From positions 1 to 10,190 of the forward strand of contig JBBISU010000105.1 of assembly GCA_037441225.1 (NCBI GenBank): 10,190 bases of DNA, given 5' to 3'. Shown here piece by piece: positions 1 to 5,402 of the stretch (the first letter of the stretch is position 1; every line of letters begins with the position of its first letter). The notes beneath the pieces are model-generated. The model was given only the letters and a program-made list of their open reading frames with translations. It ran no database searches and was not told the origin of the DNA. The position numbers and the translations under genes are program-made. This DNA comes from JBBFMJ01 sp037441225 (GTDB lineage Bacteria; Acidobacteriota; Thermoanaerobaculia; UBA2201).

Positions 1-62
1 AACTCATCTTTCTTATATTCATTTCTCTGCCATCTCCCTATTTCTCTTATTGCTGAAAGCAT
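1..62 (-). CDS. 5' end of a gene, possibly Cas8b/TM1802-like CRISPR protein (partial)
   Basis: Only the first 20 codons lie in the window; the gene continues past base 1. The ATG at 62..60 follows GAGGAGG with a 7-nt spacer, the best Shine-Dalgarno in the window, so this is very probably a real start. The peptide begins MLSAIREIGRWQR. An N-terminal hydrophobic-AI.EIG pattern is what I associate with the TM1802/Csh1 (Cas8b) large subunits of type I-B Cascade complexes. That is pattern memory on 20 residues, not proof. The start overlaps the stop of a 26-codon ORF (127..47) and lies downstream of a -10 box at 139..134. Other proteins with a similar N-terminus cannot be excluded. Confidence 0.4.
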   Translation of the reverse strand, partial: MLSAIREIGRWQRNEYKKDE

Positions 63-127
63 AATGCTGCCTCCTCATACAATTTTGGACTTTTTATTAA
101 ATGGTCTATTTTTTTTATTTTGTTCAT
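47..127 (-). CDS. 26-codon leader ORF overlapping the downstream gene start
   Basis: An ATG at 127..125 lies 6 nt after TATAAT (139..134) and opens a 26-aa ORF (MNKIKKIDHLIKSP...) ending at 47. It covers the Shine-Dalgarno and the first 16 nt of the next gene. No ribosome-binding site precedes it. If transcription starts at the -10 box the mRNA would begin at or very near this ATG, so translation would be leaderless and could be coupled to the next gene. The peptide is not recognised; it may simply be a leader region. Confidence 0.3.
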   Translation of the reverse strand: MNKIKKIDHLIKSPKLYEEAALCFQQ

Positions 128-334
128 ACTATTATTATACACAATATTTTATCATTTTCATAATAGATTATTTTAAAATGCGGTTTTTGATTTTTAAAAG
201 CGAAAATTAAATTTTCCACATATATATATTATACCTCTTTTTTTGCAAATTTTGATTTTTTTTGTTTAAAAATGCTAAAAATACCAATTACAAATGATTA
301 TTTTAAATTTTTCTTCACAATATCCCATCCAATC
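128..334. other. Intergenic region between nucleotidyltransferase and leftmost gene
   Basis: About 200 very AT-rich bases without a supportable gene. It holds a second minus-strand TATAAT (233..228) followed after 6 nt by ATG and a 4-codon ORF. It also holds a perfect 15-bp palindrome GAAAATT-A-AATTTTC at 202-216, placed where the transcript from that -10 would begin, which could be an operator. A 14-mer AAAAATGCTAAAAA near 270-283 recurs near 1341-1353, upstream of the other minus-strand -10 box. No CRISPR repeats are visible here. Confidence 0.35.
134..139 (-). promoter_or_regulatory. -10 box TATAAT for the leftmost minus-strand gene
   Basis: A perfect TATAAT on the minus strand sits 6 nt before an ATG, in the context TTGTG-TATAAT. 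The same TTGTG-TATAAT string recurs at 1317-1322. I see no convincing -35 at 16-18 bp. In DNA this AT-rich a lone TATAAT can be chance; the repeated context raises the odds. Confidence 0.4.
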
Positions 335-931
335 CTAAAAGAAGGGTCTTTCTATAATTTTATTTTTCTCCAGTATTTTTTTAGTTTCATTTAGTATTTT
401 TTTGAAGGTTTTTAAAAATTTTCCCTTTGGAAAAGATTTATCAAATTCGTCAAGCCATTTTTTTATATAGTCAGTATCAACGGGGGTCTTAAGGAGTATG
501 CCTTTTATATCTTCTATATCTCTTGGTCTTTGGGCAAAAATTTTATGTATAATTGTATCTTCTGGGGAAGCAAATGATACAAAAACATTATCAATTGGTA
601 CTTGTTTTGCCCTTTTTATTGCATTAATTTCATAAGGTGTAAAAGAAAATATAAAATCAACCCTTATTCCTGTATTTTCTTCAATGACAGGAAGAACCAT
701 TGTCTTTTCTACAAAATCTTTTATGTCTTCAGGAATAGGTTTTAAAGAAAGGGCGTTGGAAATTTCTAAAATATCAAAAATTCTATCAGTATTTACCCCC
801 AAGGTTATGTCTATATCCCTTGTGAGGCGGGGTTCTCCATAGAGTAAAACTGCTTGTCCCCCAATTATCATATAAGGAATGGATTTTTTATTTAAAGAAT
901 CACCCAATTTGCTTATAAGTTCTTTGAACAT
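335..931 (-). CDS. Nucleotidyltransferase-fold protein (AbiEii/DUF6036-like)
   Basis: A 198-aa protein with the polymerase-beta/minimal nucleotidyltransferase signature. It has GGQAVLLYG at residues 24-32, the DIDI metal-binding pair at D39 and D41, and a third acidic residue D92 in RVDFIF. A later RPRDIEDI block (about 135-142) is typical of the AbiEii/DUF6036-type branch, whose members transfer nucleotides to RNA or protein targets and often act as toxins or defence factors. The active-site residues look intact. It overlaps the upstream 69-aa gene by 19 nt, so the two are translated as a unit. The substrate cannot be told from sequence. A housekeeping nucleotidyltransferase role is possible but less likely given the small-gene partners. 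Confidence 0.8.
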   Translation of the reverse strand: MFKELISKLGDSLNKKSIPYMIIGGQAVLLYGEPRLTRDIDITLGVNTDRIFDILEISNALSLKPIPEDIKDFVEKTMVLPVIEENTGIRVDFIFSFTPYEINAIKRAKQVPIDNVFVSFASPEDTIIHKIFAQRPRDIEDIKGILLKTPVDTDYIKKWLDEFDKSFPKGKFLKTFKKILNETKKILEKNKIIERPFF

Positions 932-1122
932 AAGTTAAGGATTTTTGCAATTTTTATATCTGTTTCTATTCCTTCAATTGGATCTTTTGGTGGTAGCACT
1001 TTTAGTATCATTCCTTCTTCCCATAAGGACTCTATAATTCTTAAAGCATCTTCATATGAAAATTCTTGTTTAGAAATAAATTCTGTTTCAAATTTTTCAA
1101 AATACTCAATATCTTTTATCAT
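913..1122 (-). CDS. Small acidic partner protein of the nucleotidyltransferase
   Basis: A 69-aa acidic protein, MIKDIEYFEKFE..., with a distinctive PPKDPIEGIETDIKIAKIL stretch near its C-terminus. It has no membrane segment. It is read just before the nucleotidyltransferase and overlaps it by 19 nt, and starts 1 nt after the stop of a 35-aa ORF. Small size, acidity and strict coupling to a nucleotidyltransferase gene fit an antitoxin or accessory subunit. That role is inferred from context; I recognise no named domain. Confidence 0.65.
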   Translation of the reverse strand: MIKDIEYFEKFETEFISKQEFSYEDALRIIESLWEEGMILKVLPPKDPIEGIETDIKIAKILNLCSKNL

Positions 1123-1123
1123 T

Positions 1124-1231
1124 TTAGAAATTTTTCAATTCAAAGGGATTTTTTAATGTTTCTTTTATAAGAAATCTATGTTTGTAAAGGACTTCAATTT
1201 TTTCTGCAAGGAAATCAACTCTAATTCGCAT
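1124..1231 (-). CDS. 35-aa ORF at the head of the nucleotidyltransferase cassette
   Basis: This reads MRIRVDFLAEKIE... and ends in NPFELKNF. The ATG at 1231..1229 is preceded by AAGGA with an 8-nt spacer, a credible ribosome-binding site. Its stop lies 1 nt before the ATG of the 69-aa gene, the spacing expected of an operon. It is too short to assign. It may be a genuine micro-protein or the remaining end of a decayed longer antitoxin gene. The plus-strand ORF overlapping it is low-complexity and judged a shadow. Confidence 0.4.
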   Translation of the reverse strand: MRIRVDFLAEKIEVLYKHRFLIKETLKNPFELKNF

Positions 1232-1254
1232 TATTTTTTCCTTATATTAATATT

Positions 1255-1308
1255 TTACCATATTTTTTTAATTTTTTCATCCTTTAAAAGCTTTAAAAAT
1301 TTTTCCAT
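1255..1308 (-). CDS. 17-aa leader ORF of the nucleotidyltransferase cassette
   Basis: A tiny Lys-rich ORF (MEKFLKLLKDEKIKKIW) whose ATG lies 8 nt after a TATAAT at 1322..1317, so it would be at the very 5' end of the cassette's mRNA. It has no ribosome-binding site. It may be a leader peptide or a fortuitous ORF. Confidence 0.2.
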   Translation of the reverse strand: MEKFLKLLKDEKIKKIW

Positions 1309-1316
1309 ATCAATAT

Positions 1317-1322
1317 ATTATA
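1317..1322 (-). promoter_or_regulatory. -10 box upstream of the nucleotidyltransferase cassette
   Basis: TATAAT on the minus strand in the context TTGTG-TATAAT-ATATTGATATG. The following string is almost the same as at 1760..1744 (TATAAT-ATATGGATATG), upstream of another small gene, and TTGTG-TATAAT is shared with 139..134. No clear -35 is seen. The only other start sites of the cassette lie inside it, so this is the most likely promoter of the 35-aa/69-aa/nucleotidyltransferase unit. Confidence 0.45.
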
Positions 1323-1407
1323 CACAACTTTTTTCTCTAAAAAATGCTAAAAAATTTTTATGCAGAAAATTTTAAAAAATTAATTTTGATAGTTCTGATT
1401 TCAAAAA

Positions 1408-1500
1408 ATGTCTAAATATGCTTCTGAATCAAAAGAAAAAAAGAAAGAGGTATTTTTTGGTGAGTTAATTAAATATTTCATTTCTATTGTTTTAGTGTAA
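1408..1500 (+). other. Isolated 30-aa plus-strand ORF, possible gene remnant
   Basis: This begins MSKYASESKEKKKE and continues into a hydrophobic stretch, FFGELIKYFISIVLV. A charged N-terminus followed by a membrane anchor resembles the start of signal peptidase I or similar anchored proteins, but the frame stops straight after. No ribosome-binding site is visible. It may be a decayed 5' fragment or chance. The surrounding stretch 1323-1554 holds nothing else I can support. Confidence 0.15.
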
Positions 1501-1554
1501 AGGGGTAGGCATTTCTAAATTAAAGGAATGTTTCTCTTTTCTAAAACTACTTCC

Positions 1555-1746
1555 CTATCTTAATTTCCTGCATATTGCCTCCAAATAATCCTTTGCCATT
1601 ATCATTACTTGATCAAAATCCCCACCTTTTATCTCTATCTTGTGCAATTCTTCTCCATTCCTTAATACCCTTCCTATTATCCCATCCCCATTTATCTCTA
1701 TTCCTATAATTAACCTATTGTCCCTAAACTTTATAACATTGTTCAT
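1555..1746 (-). CDS. Small hypothetical protein (63 aa)
   Basis: An unrecognised protein of 63 aa (65 if the upstream ATG at 1752 is used). It is soluble and of mixed charge, with a beta-like N-terminal half (VIKFRDNRLIIGIEINGDGIIGRVL) and a helical C-terminal part (FDQVMIMAKDYLEAICRKL). The start at 1746 is preferred because TATAAT (1760..1755) ends only 2 nt before the 1752 ATG, while the 1746 ATG lies 8 nt after it, where a transcript would begin. Neither start has a ribosome-binding site. It stands alone, between a gene-poor stretch and the hairpin cluster. No function can be given. Confidence 0.55.
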   Translation of the reverse strand: MNNVIKFRDNRLIIGIEINGDGIIGRVLRNGEELHKIEIKGGDFDQVMIMAKDYLEAICRKLR

Positions 1747-1754
1747 ATCCATAT

Positions 1755-1760
1755 ATTATA
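1755..1760 (-). promoter_or_regulatory. -10 box of the 63-aa gene
   Basis: A perfect TATAAT on the minus strand with the start ATG 8 nt downstream. This layout nearly repeats the one at 1317-1322. The -35 is weak at best (TGGACT with a 19-bp spacer). Confidence 0.45.
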
Positions 1761-1813
1761 CGATTTTTTTTTAGTTAAAAGTCCATTATAAATATTTAAT
1801 TGTATTATGTAAA

Positions 1814-1838
1814 GTAGGGGCTGGGCTTTTCCCAGCCC
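1814..1838 (+). repeat. REP-like hairpin 1 (GTAG + GGGCTGGG/CCCAGCCC)
   Basis: GTAG is followed directly by a perfect 8-bp stem (1818-1825 with 1831-1838) around a 5-nt loop CTTTT. A 5' GTAG next to a palindrome is the mark of repetitive extragenic palindromes processed by IS200-related TnpA-REP transposases. A T-rich tail follows, but no plus-strand gene lies upstream to need a terminator. Confidence 0.6.
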
Positions 1839-1867
1839 GCCGTTTGTTTTTTTAATTTTTTGCAAAT

Positions 1868-1892
1868 GTAGTCGCAGCTTTCACAGCTGCGA
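1868..1892 (+). repeat. REP-like hairpin 2 (GTAG + TCGCAGCT/AGCTGCGA)
   Basis: The same layout as hairpin 1: GTAG at 1868-1871, arm 1872-1879, 5-nt loop TTCAC, arm 1885-1892, perfect 8-bp stem. The arm sequence is quite different from hairpin 1, so geometry rather than sequence is what is conserved. Confidence 0.6.
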
Positions 1893-1914
1893 TGGTTTTT
1901 TACCCCATAATTCA

Positions 1915-1939
1915 GCGTTGGCTAAAGTCCTGCGCCTAA
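1915..1939 (-). repeat. Decayed, inverted REP-like element
   Basis: On the minus strand TTAG is followed by GCGCAGGA, loop CTTTA and GCCAACGC: again 4+8+5+8 nt. Only about five of eight arm positions pair and GTAG has become TTAG. It would be the opposite-strand partner of the neighbouring copies, as in BIMEs. Tentative because of the mismatches. Confidence 0.3.
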
Positions 1940-1957
1940 AATTTTCCTAATTTTTTT

Positions 1958-1982
1958 GTAGGGGCAACCCTTGTGGTCGCCC
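1958..1982 (+). repeat. REP-like hairpin 3 (GTAG + GGGCAACC/GGTCGCCC)
   Basis: GTAG at 1958-1961, arm 1962-1969, 5-nt loop CTTGT, arm 1975-1982. The 8-bp stem has a single A-C mismatch. Same geometry as hairpins 1 and 2. Sequences of this GTAGGGGC...GCCC type are scattered between genes in many bacterial genomes. Confidence 0.6.
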
Positions 1983-2046
1983 TAAGTATACAGGAAATAC
2001 AATAAAATTTATTCAGACCGCTTTCAACAATATTTCAAATAAAACT

Positions 2047-2073
2047 CGGACAACGGATAACGGACACGGACAA
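2047..2073. repeat. Short tandem heptamer repeat
   Basis: CGGACAA, CGGATAA, CGGACA and CGGACAA follow one another (periods 7, 7, 6). This is a small intergenic tandem repeat at the right border of the hairpin cluster. No coding frame is supported here. Confidence 0.5.
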
Positions 2074-2138
2074 CGAACTGCTCCTCTATTGCTCTATTAT
2101 GCTTTTTCCATTTCATATTTGGAGATATATAACTTTAT

Positions 2139-2167
2139 TTGAAATTTTTATTTAAAAGGGTTAAAAT
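2139..2167 (+). promoter_or_regulatory. Sigma-70 type promoter of the fumarase gene
   Basis: TTGAAA (2139-2144), a 17-bp spacer and TAAAAT (2162-2167). Transcription would begin near 2174, leaving a leader of about 16 nt that carries the ribosome-binding site. The promoter overlaps the longest possible reading frame, which argues against the far-upstream start at 2139. Confidence 0.6.
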
Positions 2168-2189
2168 ATGTAAAAAAAAGGGGGTAAAT

Positions 2190-3686
2190 ATGAAGGATAT
2201 TTTACTTGAACTTATAAGAAAGACATCGGCTTTCCTTCCACCAGATGTGGAAGAAGTTGTTAAAAATCTTTCAAAATTAGAAGAAAAAAATTCAATGGCT
2301 TCCTTTGCAATGGATCTGGTTCAAAAAAACAGTAATTTAGCAAAACAAAGGTCTCTTCCAATCTGTCAGGATACTGGAACTATTACTTTTTATGTAAAAA
2401 AACCAGCGAGCTTTTCTGAAAAAAAATTTAAAGAAGATGCAGAGAAAGCAGTGGAAGAAGCAACAAAAATTGGTTATTTGAGACAAAATTCTGTGGATTC
2501 TATAACTGGGAAAAATCCGGGAAATAATTTAGGTCCAGGGAGCCCTGTATTTTATTTTGAAGAATGGGAAAAGGATGATGTAGAAGTAAAACTTATATTA
2601 AAAGGTGGTGGGTGTGAAAACTGTTCAATTCAATATTCCCTTCCAACAATAATTGAAGGGAAAAAATTTGGAAGGGATTTAGAAGGCATAAGAGCAGTTA
2701 TACTGGATGGAATTTTCAAGGCACAAGGAAAAGGTTGTGCTCCTGGTTTTATTGGTGTCTGTATTGGTGGAGATAGAGCGTCTGGTTATTCTTTTGCAAA
2801 AAAACAACTTTTAAGAAAAATGGATGATGTAAACCCAGATCCAAAATTAGCAGAACTTGAAAAAAGGATTTTTGAAGAAGCAAATAAATTAAATATAGGA
2901 CCTATGGGTTTTTCTGGAAAGTTTACAATTGGTGGATGTAAGATTGGCTCCCTGATGCGCCTCCCTGCTTCATTTTTTGTTTCAATTGCATATATGTGCT
3001 GGGCTTATAGAAGAAGAGGCGTCTTATTAAACAAAAAAGGAAAGGTAAAAGAATGGATTTATGAAAAGGAAGTGGAGTTTAAAGATCTGGGAAAACTTGA
3101 TACAAAATTTGAAGGAAAAGGTGAAGTCAAAGTTTTAAAAACACCTTTGAAGGAAGAAGAGGTAAGAGCTTTAAATGTTGGTGATATGGTTTTGCTCAAT
3201 GGTCAGATTTTTACAGGAAGGGATGCAGTCCATAAATATCTCTATGAAGGCGGAGAACTTCCACAGATTAAAGGTGGGATAATTTATCATTGTGGGCCAG
3301 TTGTAGTTGAAAAGGATGGAAGTTATGAAGTTGTAGCAGCAGGTCCTACAACTTCAATCAGGGAAGAGCCATATCAAGGAGAAATAATTAAAAAATTTGA
3401 AATAAAAGGTGTGATTGGGAAAGGTGGAATGGGTCCAAATACTTTAAAAGCAATGAAAGAATATGGTGCTGTTTATTTCCATGCAATAGGTGGTGCTGCA
3501 CAAATTTATGCAATACTTACAAAAAAAGTAAATGGTGTCTATTTGAAAGAGTTTGGCTCACCAGAAGCGGTATGGGATTTTGAAGTAGAAAATTATCCCT
3601 TAGTCGTTACAATGGATTCAAAGGGAAATAGCTTACATCAAATTGTAGAAGAAAAGTCAAAAGAGGAGTTGAAAAAACTAATTTAA
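2190..3686 (+). CDS. fumA: Class I [4Fe-4S] fumarate hydratase, fused alpha and beta
   Basis: A 498-aa protein that interconverts fumarate and malate in the TCA cycle or its reductive branch, in the cytoplasm. The N-terminal catalytic domain (about 1-280) holds three likely cluster cysteines: C59 in PICQDTGT, C183 in GKGCAPGF and C270 in MCWAYRRRG. The C-terminal beta domain (about 310-498) has GQIFTGRDAVHKYL, GPTTSIRE and IGKGGMG. Many bacteria and archaea split these parts into two genes; here they are fused as in E. coli FumA. Extra cysteines (C142, C145 in GGGCENC, C191, C250) are visible. L-tartrate dehydratase is the main alternative family member. The ATG at 2190 is chosen because AGGGGG lies 5 nt upstream and the frame before it overlaps the promoter. 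The stop lies 3 nt from that of the convergent homoserine dehydrogenase gene. Confidence 0.9.
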   Translation: MKDILLELIRKTSAFLPPDVEEVVKNLSKLEEKNSMASFAMDLVQKNSNLAKQRSLPICQDTGTITFYVKKPASFSEKKFKEDAEKAVEEATKIGYLRQNSVDSITGKNPGNNLGPGSPVFYFEEWEKDDVEVKLILKGGGCENCSIQYSLPTIIEGKKFGRDLEGIRAVILDGIFKAQGKGCAPGFIGVCIGGDRASGYSFAKKQLLRKMDDVNPDPKLAELEKRIFEEANKLNIGPMGFSGKFTIGGCKIGSLMRLPASFFVSIAYMCWAYRRRGVLLNKKGKVKEWIYEKEVEFKDLGKLDTKFEGKGEVKVLKTPLKEEEVRALNVGDMVLLNGQIFTGRDAVHKYLYEGGELPQIKGGIIYHCGPVVVEKDGSYEVVAAGPTTSIREEPYQGEIIKKFEIKGVIGKGGMGPNTLKAMKEYGAVYFHAIGGAAQIYAILTKKVNGVYLKEFGSPEAVWDFEVENYPLVVTMDSKGNSLHQIVEEKSKEELKKLI

Positions 3687-3689
3687 AAA

Positions 3690-4727
3690 CTATCTTTTTC
3701 TGCTTTTTGAAATTAATATAAAATCATTTAGCATTGCATAGCCCGTTTCTTTCCTCCCTGCACCTGGTCCGACTATTGTAATTGAATTTAATGGTTCATT
3801 TATAAAAGTTATGGCATTTGTTGAGCCCATAACAGAAGATAAAGGATCTGTTAGGTCTAAAAGTTCAGGAGAAACCTTAACCTTTACTTCATTTCCTTCT
3901 TTCCAAATTTTTCCAATTAATTTATACCTTTTTCCTTCTTCTTTTGCCTTCAGGATTTCCTCTTTTTTAATCTTTGTTATACCTTCGCACAACAATTTTT
4001 CTGGCTCTGGCTTAATTGATGCCCGAAAAAGAACATTTGCCAATATACAAACCTTTGCCAGAGCATCCCAGCCCAGTACATCTGCATCTGGAACTGCTTC
4101 TGCATAACCTAAATCCTGGGCAATTTTTAAAGCTTCTTCATAACTTAATCCTTCTTCCATTTTTGTCAAAATGAAATTTGTTGTACCATTTAGGATCCCT
4201 TTAATCTCTTTTATCTCACAACCGCCCATTGAATTTTCAAGGAGAGAAAAAACAGGCGACCCTGCCATAACAGTTCCTTCAAATTTCAAAATTTTATTTT
4301 TCTCTTTTGCAAGTGCTGATAGTGCTTTATAATATAAGGCAATTGGTCCTTTATTAGTTGTTGAAACATCCATTCCTTTTTCAAGGGCTTTTTTAATATG
4401 ACTTGTGGCTGGCTCTGCTGTCTTAATATCTGTATAAGTTGCTTCAAATAATATAGATGCCTCTGCTTCTTCTATTGTTTTAAAAGCATCCAAGCCATTT
4501 TTTTTACTTTTAAAATCATTCAAGTTTTTTCCTTCCTTCACCCAGTTTAAAACCTTTTCCATTTCAATACCCTTATTGTCTAAAGCAGAGCCTTTTAAAA
4601 AATCACAAACAGCAACAAGCTTATATTCCAATCCATATTTTTTCATTAAAAATTCTTTTTTCTGGATTAAAAGTTCCAAAAAACCTTGCCCAACAGTTCC
4701 AAAACCAATTATTGCTAATTTTTCCAT
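3690..4727 (-). CDS. hom: Homoserine dehydrogenase, short form without ACT domain
   Basis: A 345-aa NAD(P)-dependent enzyme reducing aspartate semialdehyde to homoserine, the branch point for threonine and methionine. The Rossmann motif GFGTVGQG is at 8-15, the NK pair at 125-126, the homoserine-binding signature ILNGTTNFIL at 178-187, and VPDADVLGWDALAK with the catalytic-type Lys at 225. Typical bacterial enzymes have about 430 residues with a C-terminal ACT domain for threonine feedback. This one ends before it, so direct allosteric control by threonine is unlikely. The ATG follows AAGGGGG with a short spacer. Transcription is probably from the TTAACA-17-TATAAT promoter just upstream, divergent from psd. 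No neighbouring amino-acid gene is present, apart from an Asd-fold protein in the divergent operon. Confidence 0.93.
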   Translation of the reverse strand: MEKLAIIGFGTVGQGFLELLIQKKEFLMKKYGLEYKLVAVCDFLKGSALDNKGIEMEKVLNWVKEGKNLNDFKSKKNGLDAFKTIEEAEASILFEATYTDIKTAEPATSHIKKALEKGMDVSTTNKGPIALYYKALSALAKEKNKILKFEGTVMAGSPVFSLLENSMGGCEIKEIKGILNGTTNFILTKMEEGLSYEEALKIAQDLGYAEAVPDADVLGWDALAKVCILANVLFRASIKPEPEKLLCEGITKIKKEEILKAKEEGKRYKLIGKIWKEGNEVKVKVSPELLDLTDPLSSVMGSTNAITFINEPLNSITIVGPGAGRKETGYAMLNDFILISKSRKR

Positions 4728-4755
4728 ATTACCCCCTTAAATTTTTTTAAAGGTT

Positions 4756-4784
4756 ATTATAACATTTTTTAAAAATTATGTTAA
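4756..4784 (-). promoter_or_regulatory. Promoter of hom, interlocked with the psd promoter
   Basis: On the minus strand TTAACA (4784..4779), 17 bp, then TATAAT (4761..4756), with TG one base before the -10 (extended -10). The leader to the ATG is about 20-25 nt and carries the AAGGGGG ribosome-binding site. This -10 overlaps the -35 of the opposite promoter and this -35 overlaps its -10. Confidence 0.65.
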
Positions 4785-4787
4785 AAT
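4759..4787 (+). promoter_or_regulatory. Promoter of the psd-pssA-usg-like-pilT operon
   Basis: On the plus strand ATAACA (4759-4764), 17 bp, then TAAAAT (4782-4787) with TG at the extended -10 position. The predicted start is about 4794, which is the GTG start codon itself. The arms TAACAT and ATGTTA form an inverted repeat shared with the hom promoter, so polymerase could occupy only one at a time. Confidence 0.55.
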
Positions 4788-4793
4788 TTTGAT

Positions 4794-5402
4794 GTGAGAT
4801 TTTATTTTAGAAAAGAAGGAATAGTATTTTATGGAACATCTTTTGCTTTATTTATTATTTTTTTATTTTTAAGTTTAATTTTAAGTTTATTATTCCTTCT
4901 TTTAACTTTATTTTTCTTATACTTTTTCAGGGATCCAAAGAGAAAAATCCCAGAAGAAGGGATTGTCTCCCCTGCCGATGGTAAAATAATTGACTTAACT
5001 GAAAAGGATAATGAAATATTTATTGCTATTTTTATGTCACCCTTTAATGTTCATATTAACAGAGCTCCAATTTCTGGGAAAATAATAAATGTAAAATATA
5101 AGAAAGGTGAAAAATTTCCTGCCCACAATGATAAGGCATCAACTTTAAATGAATCTAATGATATTTTAATAAGAAATGAAAAAATTGCCATTAAATTAAG
5201 GCAGATAGCAGGAATTTTAGCAAGAAGGATTGTTTTTTTTAAAAAAGAAGGGGATTTTGTTCAAAAAGGTGAAAGGATTGGACTCATTAAATTTGGCTCA
5301 AGGGTTGAAATTTTCCTTCCAAATGATGTAAAATTATTAGTTAGAAAAGGAGAAAAGGTTTATGCAGGAATTACAATTATTGCAAAAGAAAAAGAAATCT
5401 AA
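4794..5402 (+). CDS. psd: Phosphatidylserine decarboxylase, short form
   Basis: A 202-aa protein that decarboxylates phosphatidylserine to phosphatidylethanolamine. A strong hydrophobic segment (about 12-45, likely two passes or a hairpin) anchors the N-terminus, ending in YFFRDPKR. The catalytic parts are SPADG (59-63, Asp62), NVHINR (His87) and FGSR (167-170). Self-cleavage is expected between Gly168 and Ser169 to give a small alpha chain carrying the pyruvoyl group. Length fits the short, roughly 200-residue bacterial/archaeal type rather than the roughly 300-residue E. coli type. The GTG start has no ribosome-binding site and lies 6 nt after the -10, so it is probably leaderless. It is the first gene of the operon and overlaps pssA, the enzyme supplying its substrate. 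Confidence 0.92.
   Translation: MRFYFRKEGIVFYGTSFALFIIFLFLSLILSLLFLLLTLFFLYFFRDPKRKIPEEGIVSPADGKIIDLTEKDNEIFIAIFMSPFNVHINRAPISGKIINVKYKKGEKFPAHNDKASTLNESNDILIRNEKIAIKLRQIAGILARRIVFFKKEGDFVQKGERIGLIKFGSRVEIFLPNDVKLLVRKGEKVYAGITIIAKEKEI

Noticed and set aside
1..334. CRISPR array or leader next to the possible cas gene
   Set aside because: No direct repeats of 25-40 bp with regular spacers are present anywhere in the window.
1178..1375. 65-aa plus-strand ORF rich in Phe, Ile and Ser
   Set aside because: Low-complexity opposite-strand reading of AT-rich sequence; the minus strand has the better-supported 35-aa ORF and promoter.
1814..1860. Hairpin 1 with T-rich tail as a rho-independent terminator
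   Set aside because: No plus-strand gene lies upstream, and two more hairpins with the same GTAG geometry follow, so a repeat element explains it better.
2139..2189. Upstream start of the fumarase frame adding 17 residues
   Set aside because: It overlaps the -35/-10 promoter and has no ribosome-binding site, while the ATG at 2190 has AGGGGG 5 nt upstream.
3680..3700. Bidirectional terminator between fumarase and homoserine dehydrogenase
   Set aside because: Only 3 bases separate the stops and I see no GC-rich hairpin on either side.
3811..4107. 98-aa plus-strand ORF inside homoserine dehydrogenase
   Set aside because: Antisense shadow of a highly conserved enzyme; no ribosome-binding site or recognisable motif.
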